From the NCBI RefSeq assembly GCF_024206495.1, contig NZ_JAMBPQ010000016.1, forward strand, positions 1-64,000: a stretch of DNA of 64,000 nt, written 5' to 3'. Position 1 is the first letter of the stretch. Every line of letters starts with the position of its first letter. The notes under the pieces are model-generated. The model was not told where the DNA came from, did no database searches, and was given only the letters and a program-made list of their open reading frames with translations. This DNA is from Paraburkholderia sp. CNPSo 3272. Its GTDB lineage: Bacteria > Pseudomonadota > Gammaproteobacteria > Burkholderiales > Burkholderiaceae. Below are positions 17,934 through 25,857 of this stretch, one piece after another. Made by a program: the position numbers and the translations under genes.

Positions 17934-19724
17934 TTATGCCGCCAGCCAGCGCTCGCGCAATGAGCGCGCGGGCGCACGCTTGTCCGAGGCGGCGAGCTTG
18001 TAGCGCGCCACTTCGGGCGCGTCGAGGGTCAGACGCGCCACGCGAAGCTCGTCGCGGCGGAACGCGTGGATGTCGACCTTCGTGCCCGGCTGGTAGCGCG
18101 AGAGCAGCGCGTCGAGGTTCGAGCCCGTCACGCGCAGGCCGTCGAGCGCAACGAGCGCGTCGCCAGCCGAAAGCCCCGCCTTCTGCGCCGCGCCGCCTTC
18201 GTAGACCACTGCAAGCGTCGCTTCGGCGCCGCCGCGCAGCCGCGCGCCGAGCGACGGCTTCGCGCCGCGCTCGGGCTCCCCTTCGAGCGCCACGCCGAAC
18301 GGCTCGAACAGCGCCGCGAGCGGCAGGTCGCGCGTGCCGCGCACGGCGTCGCTAAAGAGCGCGCCCAGCTCCACGCCCGTCGCCTCGGCGATCAGCGCCT
18401 CGACGTCCTCCTCGCCCACGCCCACCGGCTTGCCGCGATAGAAGTCGCGCCCATAGCGCTGCCACAGCAGACGCATGACGTCATCGAGCGATTTGCGGCC
18501 GTTCGTCTGCGCGCGAATCGCGAGGTCGAACGACAGCGCCACGAGTGAGCCCTTGGTGTAGTAGCTCACGATCGCGTTCGACGCGTTCTCATCCTGGCGG
18601 TAGTACTTCACCCACGCGTCGAACGAACTTTCCGCGACGCTCTGCTTCAGGCGTCCCGCCCCGCGCAGCACGCCGGCGATCGTCTTGCCGAGCAGGCCGA
18701 AGTATTCGTCTGCGGAAATAAGGCCGCTGCGCACGAGCATGAGGTCGTCGTAGTACGACGTGAAGCCCTCGAACAGCCACAGCAGCGACGTGTAGTCCTC
18801 GCGCGTGAGGTCGTACGGCACGAACGCCGCAGGCTTGATGCGCTTCACGTTCCACGTGTGGAAATATTCGTGGCTGCACAGGCCGAGATAGGTCCGATAG
18901 CCGTCCGACGTCTCCGGCTTGCCCTTCACCGGCAGGTCGGTGCGATTGCAGATGAGCGCAGTCGATGCGCGATGCTCGAGGCCGCCGTAACCGTCGCTCA
19001 CTGCCTGCGTCATGAACACGTAGCGCTCCATCGGCGCGCGCTTCGTACGCGGCTCGAACAGCGCGATCTGCGCCTCGCAGATCTTCTTCAGGTCGGCGGC
19101 GAGACGCTCGGTGTCGAGGGCGACCACGCGGCCCGCGATCACGATATCGTGCGGCACGCCGTGGGCCTTGAAGCTCGCGAGCGTGAACTCGCCGAGCGTG
19201 ACCGGGTGATCGATCAACTCGTCGTAGTTCGTGGCCGTGTACTCGCCAAAGCCGTAACGCTTGGTGCCGCGCGCTTCCGTGAGCGCCGTGCCCACGCGCC
19301 AGTGGCGGTAGGCGTGGCCGTCCGGACGCTGAATATCGACCGCGTGCTGCGCCTCCTCATGACCGAGCGCCGCGAGAAACACGCTCGTACCGTTGAAGAA
19401 GCCCACCGTGTCGTCGAGATGCGCCGCGCGCACCGACAGGTCCCAGGCGTAGACTTCGTAGCGCAGCGTGAGCGCACCCTTCACGGGCGCGGCCTGCCAT
19501 GAATGCTTGTCGGTCTTCGTCACGCGCACCTTGCGGCCCGCGTCGTTGAAGGCGCGCAGCGTGACGATGTTGCGCGCGAACTCGCGCACCATGTAGCTGC
19601 CCGGAATCCACACGGGCAGCATGAAGCATTGGCCGTCCGGCGCGGGGTCTTCCACGGTGAGCGTCACCTCGAACAGATGCGCGGCGGGATTCTTCGGGAC
19701 GATGGTGTATCGGATCGGCTTCAT
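17934..19724 (-). CDS. M61-family metallopeptidase with PDZ domain
   Basis: A 596-aa peptidase of the M61 glycyl aminopeptidase family. The zinc site is HEYFH (residues 285-289) and the third ligand is E319 in WLFEGFTSYYDD. The N-terminal half is the family's beta-rich domain and the C-terminal 150 residues form a PDZ domain (GAEATLAVVYEGGAAQKAGLSAGDALVALDG). No signal peptide is seen, so it is probably cytosolic. Substrate is unknown. Confidence 0.9.
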   Translation of the reverse strand: MKPIRYTIVPKNPAAHLFEVTLTVEDPAPDGQCFMLPVWIPGSYMVREFARNIVTLRAFNDAGRKVRVTKTDKHSWQAAPVKGALTLRYEVYAWDLSVRAAHLDDTVGFFNGTSVFLAALGHEEAQHAVDIQRPDGHAYRHWRVGTALTEARGTKRYGFGEYTATNYDELIDHPVTLGEFTLASFKAHGVPHDIVIAGRVVALDTERLAADLKKICEAQIALFEPRTKRAPMERYVFMTQAVSDGYGGLEHRASTALICNRTDLPVKGKPETSDGYRTYLGLCSHEYFHTWNVKRIKPAAFVPYDLTREDYTSLLWLFEGFTSYYDDLMLVRSGLISADEYFGLLGKTIAGVLRGAGRLKQSVAESSFDAWVKYYRQDENASNAIVSYYTKGSLVALSFDLAIRAQTNGRKSLDDVMRLLWQRYGRDFYRGKPVGVGEEDVEALIAEATGVELGALFSDAVRGTRDLPLAALFEPFGVALEGEPERGAKPSLGARLRGGAEATLAVVYEGGAAQKAGLSAGDALVALDGLRVTGSNLDALLSRYQPGTKVDIHAFRRDELRVARLTLDAPEVARYKLAASDKRAPARSLRERWLAA

Positions 19725-19821
19725 CGGGGGGATCGGTGAGAGATTCGGTCAGCAGACGCTGCAGTGCAAATTCAGTATGCCCGGCAGACAGCAACGGACA
19801 AAAAGCGCCGGGCAAAAAGAG

Positions 19822-19845
19822 CACCGGCCGCGAAAGCGGCCGGCG
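19822..19845 (-). terminator. terminator of dsbC
   Basis: A perfect 8-bp GC stem (CCGGCCGC/GCGGCCGG) closed by a GAAA tetraloop is followed, on the minus strand, by a T-rich stretch at about 19815-19819. It lies 15 bases beyond the dsbC stop. Confidence 0.75.
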
Positions 19846-19860
19846 GGTTCGGGCGAGGCG

Positions 19861-20592
19861 TCAGTGAGCGCCGTTCAGACCGCGCTCGAGCCGGTCGGCG
19901 CTGACTGCGCCGGGCAGGCGCGTGCCGTCGGCGAGAATCACGGTGGGCGTGCCGGTCACGTTCATCTTCTGGCCGAGCGCGAGATTGCTGTCGATGGCGG
20001 CCGTGTCGCACGTGCCGGCTGCCGTGGGCGCCTTGCGGTCCACCATCCACGATTCCCAGGCCTTGCCGCGGTCGGCCGAGCACCAGATCTGCTTGGCCTT
20101 CGCCGTCGAATCCGCCGAGAGCACCGGATACAGGAAGGTGTAGACCGTCACGTTGTCCACGGACTTCAGCGTGTTTTCGAGCTGATGGCAGTACGGGCAG
20201 TTCGGGTCGGAGAACACGGCCATCTTGCGCTTGCCGTCGCCCTTCACGACCTTGACCGCGTTCTCGAACGGCAGCTTCGCGAAATCGACCTTGTTGATTT
20301 CGTTCAGGCGCGCCTCGGTGAGGTTGCGGTGCGCCTTCGTGTCGATGAGTTCGCCGTTGAGCACGTAGTCGCCGTTGGCGTCGCTGTAGACGATCTGCGT
20401 GCCGAGATTGATCTCGTAAAGGCCCGGCATCGGCGCCTTGGTGATGCCCTTGATGTCGCTGGCGTCGATGCCGAGGCGCGTCTGCAGCGCCGACCTGATC
20501 TTGTCGGTGGTCTGGTCGGCCTGGGCCGAGCAGCCGAGCGCCGAGGTGGCTACCGCGATCACGAGCGCGGCAAATCGAATACGCGTTTGCAT
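19861..20592 (-). CDS. dsbC: thiol:disulfide interchange protein DsbC
   Basis: A 243-aa periplasmic disulfide isomerase. A signal peptide of about 26 residues ends near SAQA. An N-terminal dimerisation domain is followed by a thioredoxin domain with the active site C132-P-Y-C135 and the cis-proline loop VTGTPTVILADG. An AGGA lies nine bases upstream of the chosen Met; a Met nine bases further upstream (20601) has no spacing for it. Confidence 0.94.
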   Translation of the reverse strand: MQTRIRFAALVIAVATSALGCSAQADQTTDKIRSALQTRLGIDASDIKGITKAPMPGLYEINLGTQIVYSDANGDYVLNGELIDTKAHRNLTEARLNEINKVDFAKLPFENAVKVVKGDGKRKMAVFSDPNCPYCHQLENTLKSVDNVTVYTFLYPVLSADSTAKAKQIWCSADRGKAWESWMVDRKAPTAAGTCDTAAIDSNLALGQKMNVTGTPTVILADGTRLPGAVSADRLERGLNGAH

Positions 20593-20756
20593 GGGATGCA
20601 TTCCTGATTCAGGCGCGCCGCGCAAGCGCGACGCGCGCAGAGTTCCGTTGAATGGCCGGAGCGGTAAGCGCTGCGGGCGCGGCCAATACGCCCATTCTAA
20701 GCCGCACTGGCCTCGAGCAACCGAAATGCCTGCTTGCGCAGGCGAGCCCGTCGATA

Positions 20757-21929
20757 TTAGCCGAGCGCCGAAGCCACGAGCCAGCGCTTGAGCAGCGGCT
20801 GCGCGCCCACGAATGCCATGCCCGTATTGCGCACCGCGCGCGCGAGCGTGCCGGGCAACGCGAAGAGCCGCTGCAGGCCGTCGGTTGCGACCACAAGCTT
20901 CTGGATGTCCTCGCGCCGGCCGCGTTCGTAGCGGCGCAGCAGCACGATGTCGCCGAGATCGCGGAATGCCTCTTTCTTCGTGACCACGTCGACGAGCGCG
21001 GCAACGTCGCGCAAGCCGAGATTCACGCCCTGGCCCGCAAGCGGGTGAATCAGATGCGCAGCGTCGCCGACCAGCGCGACGCGCGGCGCCACGAGCCGGT
21101 CGACGGTTTGCAGCGATAGCGCAAAGCCGCGCGCAGGCGTGACGCATTCGAGCGCGCCCAGCTGGCTTTGCGAGACCCGCTCGACTTCGGCGGCAAGCTG
21201 CGCCGGTTCGAGCTTGAGCAGTTCGTCGGCATGTTCGGTCTGCGCCGACCAGACGAGCGACACGTGCCGCTCCGGCAGCGGCAGCAAGGCCACGATCTCG
21301 CCCTCGCGGAACCACTGGTACGCCGTTTCGCCGTGTGGCTTCTCGGCACGGAAGTTGGCGACCACGCCGGTTTGCCGGTAATCGCGCCGTTCGACCGTCG
21401 AGCCGATCTGCTCGCGCACCCACGAATGCGCGCCGTCCGCGCCGATGGCGAGGTCGGCTTCGATCGTGCGGCCATTGGCGAGGCCGATCACGGCCGCGTC
21501 GGGTTTCACGTCGAGCGTCTGTGCACGCGTGTCGATCCACGCGAGATTGGGCTGGAAGTGCAGCGCGGCGTCGAGCGCGCGCTCGACGACCGACGACTCG
21601 GCAATCCACGCCAGCTGCGCAACCGACGCCTGGTATGCCGAGAAGTGCAGCTCCGCCGCGGCGTCGCCGAACACGCGCATGTCGTAGACGGGCGTGAGGC
21701 GCGCGGCGTCGGCGGCCTGCCAGACCCGCAGCCGCTCGAACAGCGCCTGCGAGCTGCGCGAAAAGGCGTACACTCGCGGGTCGAACGCGGCCCCCGCGGG
21801 CAGCGGCGCGCACGGTTGCGCGAGCAGCGCCACGCGCAGGCCGCTCTGGGTCAGCGCGAGCGCCGCCGACTTGCCGACGAGCCCGCCGCCGATCACGGCG
21901 ACATCAAAGGTCTGGTTGCTTGCAGTCAT
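20757..21929 (-). CDS. FAD-dependent ubiquinone-biosynthesis hydroxylase (UbiH/UbiF/VisC family)
   Basis: A 390-aa flavoprotein monooxygenase. It has the N-terminal dinucleotide fold (VAVIGGGLVGKSAALAL), the DG motif (AIGADGAHSWVREQIG) and the GD motif with the family signature (VGDAAHLIHPLAGQGVNLGLRDV). These enzymes hydroxylate the ring of the ubiquinone precursor. The ring position cannot be told from sequence, so no symbol is given. It lies next to dsbC in the same direction but across a 165-base gap. Confidence 0.88.
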   Translation of the reverse strand: MTASNQTFDVAVIGGGLVGKSAALALTQSGLRVALLAQPCAPLPAGAAFDPRVYAFSRSSQALFERLRVWQAADAARLTPVYDMRVFGDAAAELHFSAYQASVAQLAWIAESSVVERALDAALHFQPNLAWIDTRAQTLDVKPDAAVIGLANGRTIEADLAIGADGAHSWVREQIGSTVERRDYRQTGVVANFRAEKPHGETAYQWFREGEIVALLPLPERHVSLVWSAQTEHADELLKLEPAQLAAEVERVSQSQLGALECVTPARGFALSLQTVDRLVAPRVALVGDAAHLIHPLAGQGVNLGLRDVAALVDVVTKKEAFRDLGDIVLLRRYERGRREDIQKLVVATDGLQRLFALPGTLARAVRNTGMAFVGAQPLLKRWLVASALG

Positions 21930-22060
21930 GCGCGCATTATAGCCGCGGGCGCTTGTGGGGCCGGGCCGGCCGGGCGCGGTGTTGCGGCGCAGCAAGGCGT
22001 TGCGGGAACACCGCCCGGGAGCGCGGCGACGCTAGCGGCTAACCCTCACGCGGACGAGGT

Positions 22061-22066
22061 TACAAT
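22061..22066 (+). promoter_or_regulatory. -10-like element of the native ychF promoter
   Basis: TACAAT in the context GTTACAATTACGG lies 148 bases before the native ychF start, in the otherwise empty 284-base spacer. A near-copy of this context occurs upstream of the rebuilt ychF at the other end of the island (38555-38563). No strong -35 is visible. Confidence 0.4.
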
Positions 22067-22213
22067 TACGGTTTTCGTGACTCCCCGTCACGTCCCCCGA
22101 CGTGCCACCTGCGCCGCCCCGCCCTCCGCCCGCGCGCTTTCGCGAGACGCCCGGCCCCGGGCGCTTCGCGCGCGGCGAGCCGCACGTCACCACCCTGACA
22201 TGCAGAGATTTAC

Positions 22214-22314
22214 ATGAGCCTCCAATGCGGCATCGTCGGCTTGCCTAACGTCGGCAAGTCCACCCTCTTCAACGCGCTGACCAAGGCGGGCATCGCGGCC
22301 GAAAACTATCCGTT
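22214..22314 (+). repeat. left flanking direct repeat (attL side)
   Basis: This 101-bp segment matches 38728-38828 with four mismatches (codons 4, 10, 11 and 28). The longest identical block is 50 bp, and a second block of 17 bp (22298-22314) ends exactly where similarity stops. Strand exchange must have occurred inside one of these blocks. Confidence 0.9.
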
Positions 22315-22318
22315 GTGA
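22214..22318 (+). pseudogene. ychF: 5' stub of ychF, cut off by the island
   Basis: The first 33 codons match YchF exactly in frame (P-loop GLPNVGKST intact), then the reading frame meets island DNA and stops after Leu34 at TGA (22316-22318). Compared with the functional copy at 38728 it has Q instead of K at residue 4. It retains the original upstream promoter and may still be transcribed, but the peptide would hold only the P-loop. Confidence 0.9.
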
Positions 22319-22407
22319 CGACGGGATCAACGTCCCCTTCGTAATCAGATAGTTAGAGACTCATTCGGGAATTCAGAAACAAAACAAGTACAAATCTGGA
22401 CGCACCT

Positions 22408-22427
22408 GTCCGCCGTTTTCTGCGGAC
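22408..22427 (-). terminator. hairpin downstream of the TIR/NDT-like gene (weak)
   Basis: GTCCGC pairs with GCGGAC across an 8-base loop in the 213-base non-coding left end of the island. It may end leftward transcription, but a clean T run is lacking. The rest of 22319-22531 shows no gene and probably includes the left integrase arm. Confidence 0.3.
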
Positions 22428-22531
22428 CGTTGATGCTACCAAGCCGACGGCTAAGTTGTCACCTTGCGTGACCCGAACATTCTGCCAACGTTCGCCGCGT
22501 CAGATTACTTGCCGTTCCGCAGACGCTAATG

Positions 22532-23323
22532 TCAAAACGGGATGCTGTCGTCCATCGCGTCAAAGGCGGACTTTTTGGCGCTCGACGAATGAAAGGTGAA
22601 CTTGTCTTCGTTCGCTTCAATCCATTGCCACCCTTGGTCAGTCACCTGAATACCGGGGTATGGTTCACCGCGCTCGTCTTCAACTTCAACGGTCTCGACC
22701 AGCTTCTTGACCTTCAACCTACGCAATCCAAGGTTGAATCCGAGATTGTTCAATCCTGCGCGTTCGCAGTCATTTCTCACGGACCATATGGACGTAGCGT
22801 GATCGTCTTGGGCTACGCTATTGGCCGTTACAGCAAGCACGCTCAGTTCTTGCGATGAAAGACCATCAACACTGGCGACACTCGATTGTTCTGCCATCTC
22901 TTCCAGCACTTCGCCCTGTTCAAGCATGGCTTTCAGTTTTTCGGTCAGACTGTCATTGAACGCCTGAAAGTCCCTTGGCGATTCGGTCTTGTAGGTGACG
23001 ACGGCCCTATGCTGGATGTCGAACGGAAAACGCTTCCCTGCCTTTTGCCGCTCATCAGAACAGGCCATCACCACAGGACGACCGGCTGCGTAAGCAAACC
23101 CAAGCTCGTACCAGACGTTCGGATTGTCTTCCGTGATGTCGGCAAGGCACACCGCTGCCCGCTTGATGTTTTTCTCAATTGCTTCGACCAGCACGGTCGC
23201 CGATGAATCTTGATCGACCCGATAGGCCGTCATCCCTGCCGCTTCAATGGCTGGCTTGTACAGATCGTCGAATCGCTTGTTGTAGGTATCGGTGAAAGGC
23301 TGAATTACGAAGCATATTGGCAT
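22532..23323 (-). CDS. TIR/nucleoside-deoxyribosyltransferase-like protein
   Basis: A 263-aa protein. Residues 1-130 form a Rossmann-like domain of the TIR/NDT-like superfamily: CFVIQPF at the first strand, then ADITEDNPNVWYELGFAYA, which holds the candidate catalytic glutamate. Related domains bind or cleave nucleotides and NAD. The C-terminal 100 residues (from about SSQELSVLAV) look like a winged-helix domain. Start ATG at 23323 is preferred over an upstream TTG. It lies at the distal end of a leftward cluster with PIN and ADP-ribosylglycohydrolase genes. A defence or signalling role is an inference. Confidence 0.65.
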   Translation of the reverse strand: MPICFVIQPFTDTYNKRFDDLYKPAIEAAGMTAYRVDQDSSATVLVEAIEKNIKRAAVCLADITEDNPNVWYELGFAYAAGRPVVMACSDERQKAGKRFPFDIQHRAVVTYKTESPRDFQAFNDSLTEKLKAMLEQGEVLEEMAEQSSVASVDGLSSQELSVLAVTANSVAQDDHATSIWSVRNDCERAGLNNLGFNLGLRRLKVKKLVETVEVEDERGEPYPGIQVTDQGWQWIEANEDKFTFHSSSAKKSAFDAMDDSIPF

Positions 23324-23397
23324 AGGGCACCGTCGCTGCAATCGTTGGAATTGCGGGAGATTCTACATCCGTGGTTGGGTCCCAAAGCATCGTAATA

Positions 23398-24456
23398 CTA
23401 CGTGTACAACTCGTCCCAATCTTCGCCGAGCGTCCACCGAAGCGCGGACAGCTTACCGTTAATCATCCCCCACTCGAAGTCCGTCCAAGGTCCGCAGTTC
23501 CCCGTACCAAGCTCCCGCTCCGCCTTCTTGGCAGATCGCAACGCTCCCTTCCAAATGTCCTCCGCAATGTGGGTCTGGGTGTTCAACTTGCGCTTCGCCC
23601 ATCCTTCCTCCCAACTTTCTGTACTAATGATCTTGACCTTGCCTTTCTCAACCTGCCACTCGGTGTACTTATGCCTGTTGTACCAAACCTGAGTCGTCAA
23701 CACATGCATCGCCCGTAGTATTTCCGCAAGGCTTCTCGGCTCCTGCACCCACTCCTGTTCCCACATCGCGTGGCTAACGCTTATCGGGTCGATGCGTCGC
23801 AAACAGTCCGCCAAGGTGACGAAGTACATCGACTTGATCTTCGAAAACGAAGCAGCGAAATCGACGTGCGGCAGCCGCTGGTCGCCGTTGGCGCGGCTAA
23901 AGTCATGCTTGTTGTGCGTGACAAACGCGAAGCGTTGGCCTTGACCGCCCATAGCCTTTACGCACTCAAAGTAGGTTTCAAGCAGGATCGCATCGGCCAT
24001 CGAATTCTTGTTTTCATGGTGGCACGGCGCTTTTCGGTGAAGCGCCCGATCTGCCGCGCGAAGCTTGGCGGCGTCAGACGCTTCAATAATCGTCGATTCG
24101 GACAACATCCCCGCAATTCGCCTGAGGACGCCTTCTGCGGCACCGCCCATGATTGGTATGCGGTGATCCAAGTCTGACAGGTAGTCCAGCACGCGAGTTT
24201 TCTGGCGCTTGTCGCCATCCACCTTGCGGATGGCTGCCTTGACGTGATTGAAGTGCGTGGACAGCCCTTTCGCGCTCGATTTTGCGATCTTGTCTCGATT
24301 CTTAAGAAATTCATCCACGACGATGCGCGGCACCAGTAGGCGCATCTGTCCGTCCTTGACCAAGCGTTCGACCGCATCCAGCAACGGCGTTTGCTTCGCA
24401 TCTTCGGCTAGGTCCAGCCAGACGCTTGTGTCAATCAGGACGTTGAACATCGGCAT
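23398..24456 (-). CDS. PIN-domain ribonuclease-like protein
   Basis: A 352-aa protein. The first 200 residues match a PIN nuclease fold with the acidic residues in place: VLIDTSVWLDL, VVDEFLKNR, NSMADAILLETY and FVTHNKHDF. The C-terminal 130 residues are of unknown type. PIN proteins are Mg-dependent RNases, often toxins, but this one is far longer than VapC and resembles the DUF4935-type group. A GTG start at 24507 would overlap the preceding gene by 17 bases; the ATG at 24456 is chosen. Target unknown. Confidence 0.75.
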   Translation of the reverse strand: MPMFNVLIDTSVWLDLAEDAKQTPLLDAVERLVKDGQMRLLVPRIVVDEFLKNRDKIAKSSAKGLSTHFNHVKAAIRKVDGDKRQKTRVLDYLSDLDHRIPIMGGAAEGVLRRIAGMLSESTIIEASDAAKLRAADRALHRKAPCHHENKNSMADAILLETYFECVKAMGGQGQRFAFVTHNKHDFSRANGDQRLPHVDFAASFSKIKSMYFVTLADCLRRIDPISVSHAMWEQEWVQEPRSLAEILRAMHVLTTQVWYNRHKYTEWQVEKGKVKIISTESWEEGWAKRKLNTQTHIAEDIWKGALRSAKKAERELGTGNCGPWTDFEWGMINGKLSALRWTLGEDWDELYT

Positions 24457-24490
24457 CGACCCATTAGTTTGATCGGTACGGTGAGGCTCA

Positions 24491-24703
24491 TCAAACGGCT
24501 GCGCCACCGATGAGATCGATACACAAGGAATGAACGTGTTGCCATAGGTCGCCGGAACTGCGGTCCAGCGTCAAATATGAGTTCTCAGCCTTAGCTGCAA
24601 ACCACCATCGCAAAAGGTCCGACTCGTTCCATCCTTTTCTCGTTCCGAGCGGGACTTGACTGAGCTTTGTCCTGACAGCCTGTCGAAACTCTTCTTTTTT
24701 CAT
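24491..24703 (-). CDS. 70-aa protein of unknown function
   Basis: A small soluble protein starting MKKEEFRQAV, rich in charged residues and with five tryptophans (one WW pair). It sits 13 bases after the ADP-ribosylglycohydrolase stop and just before the PIN gene, all on the same strand, so it is probably translated as part of that group. I do not recognise a family. A role as a partner or antidote of the PIN protein is possible but unsupported. Confidence 0.5.
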   Translation of the reverse strand: MKKEEFRQAVRTKLSQVPLGTRKGWNESDLLRWWFAAKAENSYLTLDRSSGDLWQHVHSLCIDLIGGAAV

Positions 24704-24716
24704 TGCGTTCTCTCGA

Positions 24717-25733
24717 CTAGGGGTCCATTGACCTGCGAAGGTGATTATCGCCGACTCGTTCGGATTCTTGTAACCAACTGCCAATCAAAGGCTCTACAAG
24801 TTCGAAACCCCGAAGCTGTTGAAGCCACCGCGTCGGAATCCCATCTAGGGCGAACCGAATGCCCGCAAGGCCACCAGCAATCGCTGCCGTTGTGTCGGTG
24901 TCGTGGCCGAACAAGATGGCAGTTCGAACCACATCCTCGAACGTCTCTTCTTCCATCGCCTTCCGGGCGGACCAGAGGCTGTCGATGCAATACCCACTAC
25001 CGCGCGGTGTATCGGTCTTCGGGAAACATCGCAACACGTCGAGTTCGGCCAGAAACAAATTCCGTTCGCGCTGGTCAGGCCAGACGTTGTAAATCTCTTC
25101 GAGACGCTGATCGGCCCATGACCACGGATCAGTCTTCGCCGACAAGTAGCCTCTCGCGACCACGCTGTAATAGGCGCACGCAACAAGCGAGCGTGGGTGG
25201 GCATGCGTTGGCAACGATTGAAGATGGGCGTCGCGGACCAATGCGTCATCGGGTCCGGTATGCCACAGCGCCAGCGGAAGCACCCTCATCAGCGATCCGT
25301 TTCCGTTGTCCCACTCCGACGCGCCGCCCGATTCGCGTGCTGACGCACCGTCGCGCAGCTTACTCAATGCTTCGGCAGTCTGGATTCCGCAGTCAAACAC
25401 ATCGCCATCGACCGCGAGATACCCGTCGTCAAGCCACCTCACCAGCCTGTCCGCGAAATCTGTGAGCGAAAACCTCCTGCATTCAACTAGGGTAGCGAGC
25501 AAGCAGAGGGCTTGTGCGCCATCATCGGACCATGTGCCGACAGGCACTCCCGCGTGAGAGCGCCGGTATCCCTCGGGCGGGATCATGTCGATCAATTCGC
25601 GCGGTGGAAGAAGATTCGGCGTCTTGAATTCGAATGGAACACCCAAGGCGTCCCCGACCAGTAGACCGATAAGGCCACCGACCCGCGCGTCCGCAGATGG
25701 GCGTAGCCCGAGATACCCTTCGTTATTGTTCAT
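24717..25733 (-). CDS. ADP-ribosylglycohydrolase (DraG/ARH family)
   Basis: A 338-aa hydrolase that removes ADP-ribose from proteins or nucleic acids. Both dinuclear metal motifs are present: GTWSDDGAQAL in the N-terminal third and GHDTDTTAAIAGGLAG near the C-terminus, with an early GLLVGDALGVPFEF segment. The start at 25733 has GGGAGA just upstream, better than ATG 25751 or the frame start at 25835. It is the first gene after a terminator, followed closely by the 70-aa and PIN genes. The ADP-ribosylated target is unknown; no ADP-ribosyltransferase is evident in the window. Confidence 0.85.
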   Translation of the reverse strand: MNNNEGYLGLRPSADARVGGLIGLLVGDALGVPFEFKTPNLLPPRELIDMIPPEGYRRSHAGVPVGTWSDDGAQALCLLATLVECRRFSLTDFADRLVRWLDDGYLAVDGDVFDCGIQTAEALSKLRDGASARESGGASEWDNGNGSLMRVLPLALWHTGPDDALVRDAHLQSLPTHAHPRSLVACAYYSVVARGYLSAKTDPWSWADQRLEEIYNVWPDQRERNLFLAELDVLRCFPKTDTPRGSGYCIDSLWSARKAMEEETFEDVVRTAILFGHDTDTTAAIAGGLAGIRFALDGIPTRWLQQLRGFELVEPLIGSWLQESERVGDNHLRRSMDP

Positions 25734-25770
25734 CTGCTCTCCCGTAGACATGGCACTGTACCGGACACTA

Positions 25771-25812
25771 AAGAGAAAAACCGCCGTCAGGCTTTCACCA
25801 TCAGGCGGTTTT
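25771..25812 (-). terminator. terminator after the zinc-ribbon/LprI-like gene
   Basis: Read on the minus strand, AAAACCGCC pairs with GGCGGTTTT and is followed by T-rich sequence (the A run 25776-25780 on the plus strand). It lies between the stop of the 344-aa gene at 25858 and the ADP-ribosylglycohydrolase start, so it separates two leftward transcripts. Confidence 0.7.
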
Positions 25813-25857
25813 CGGACGATCTCGAAACTCGGCAAGGACGGGATCGACCCGTTACAG

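Noticed and set aside
22298..22314. tRNA gene as the integration target
   Set aside because: No tRNA-like sequence is present at either island end; the repeat is protein-coding ychF sequence.
22214..22318. A genuine second ychF gene or small P-loop protein
   Set aside because: The match stops exactly at the end of the flanking repeat and a stop codon in island DNA follows, so it is an insertion stub.
24491..24703. Confident antitoxin for the PIN protein
   Set aside because: Position would suit an antitoxin, but the 70-aa protein has no DNA-binding or known antitoxin motif and the PIN protein is much larger than VapC toxins.
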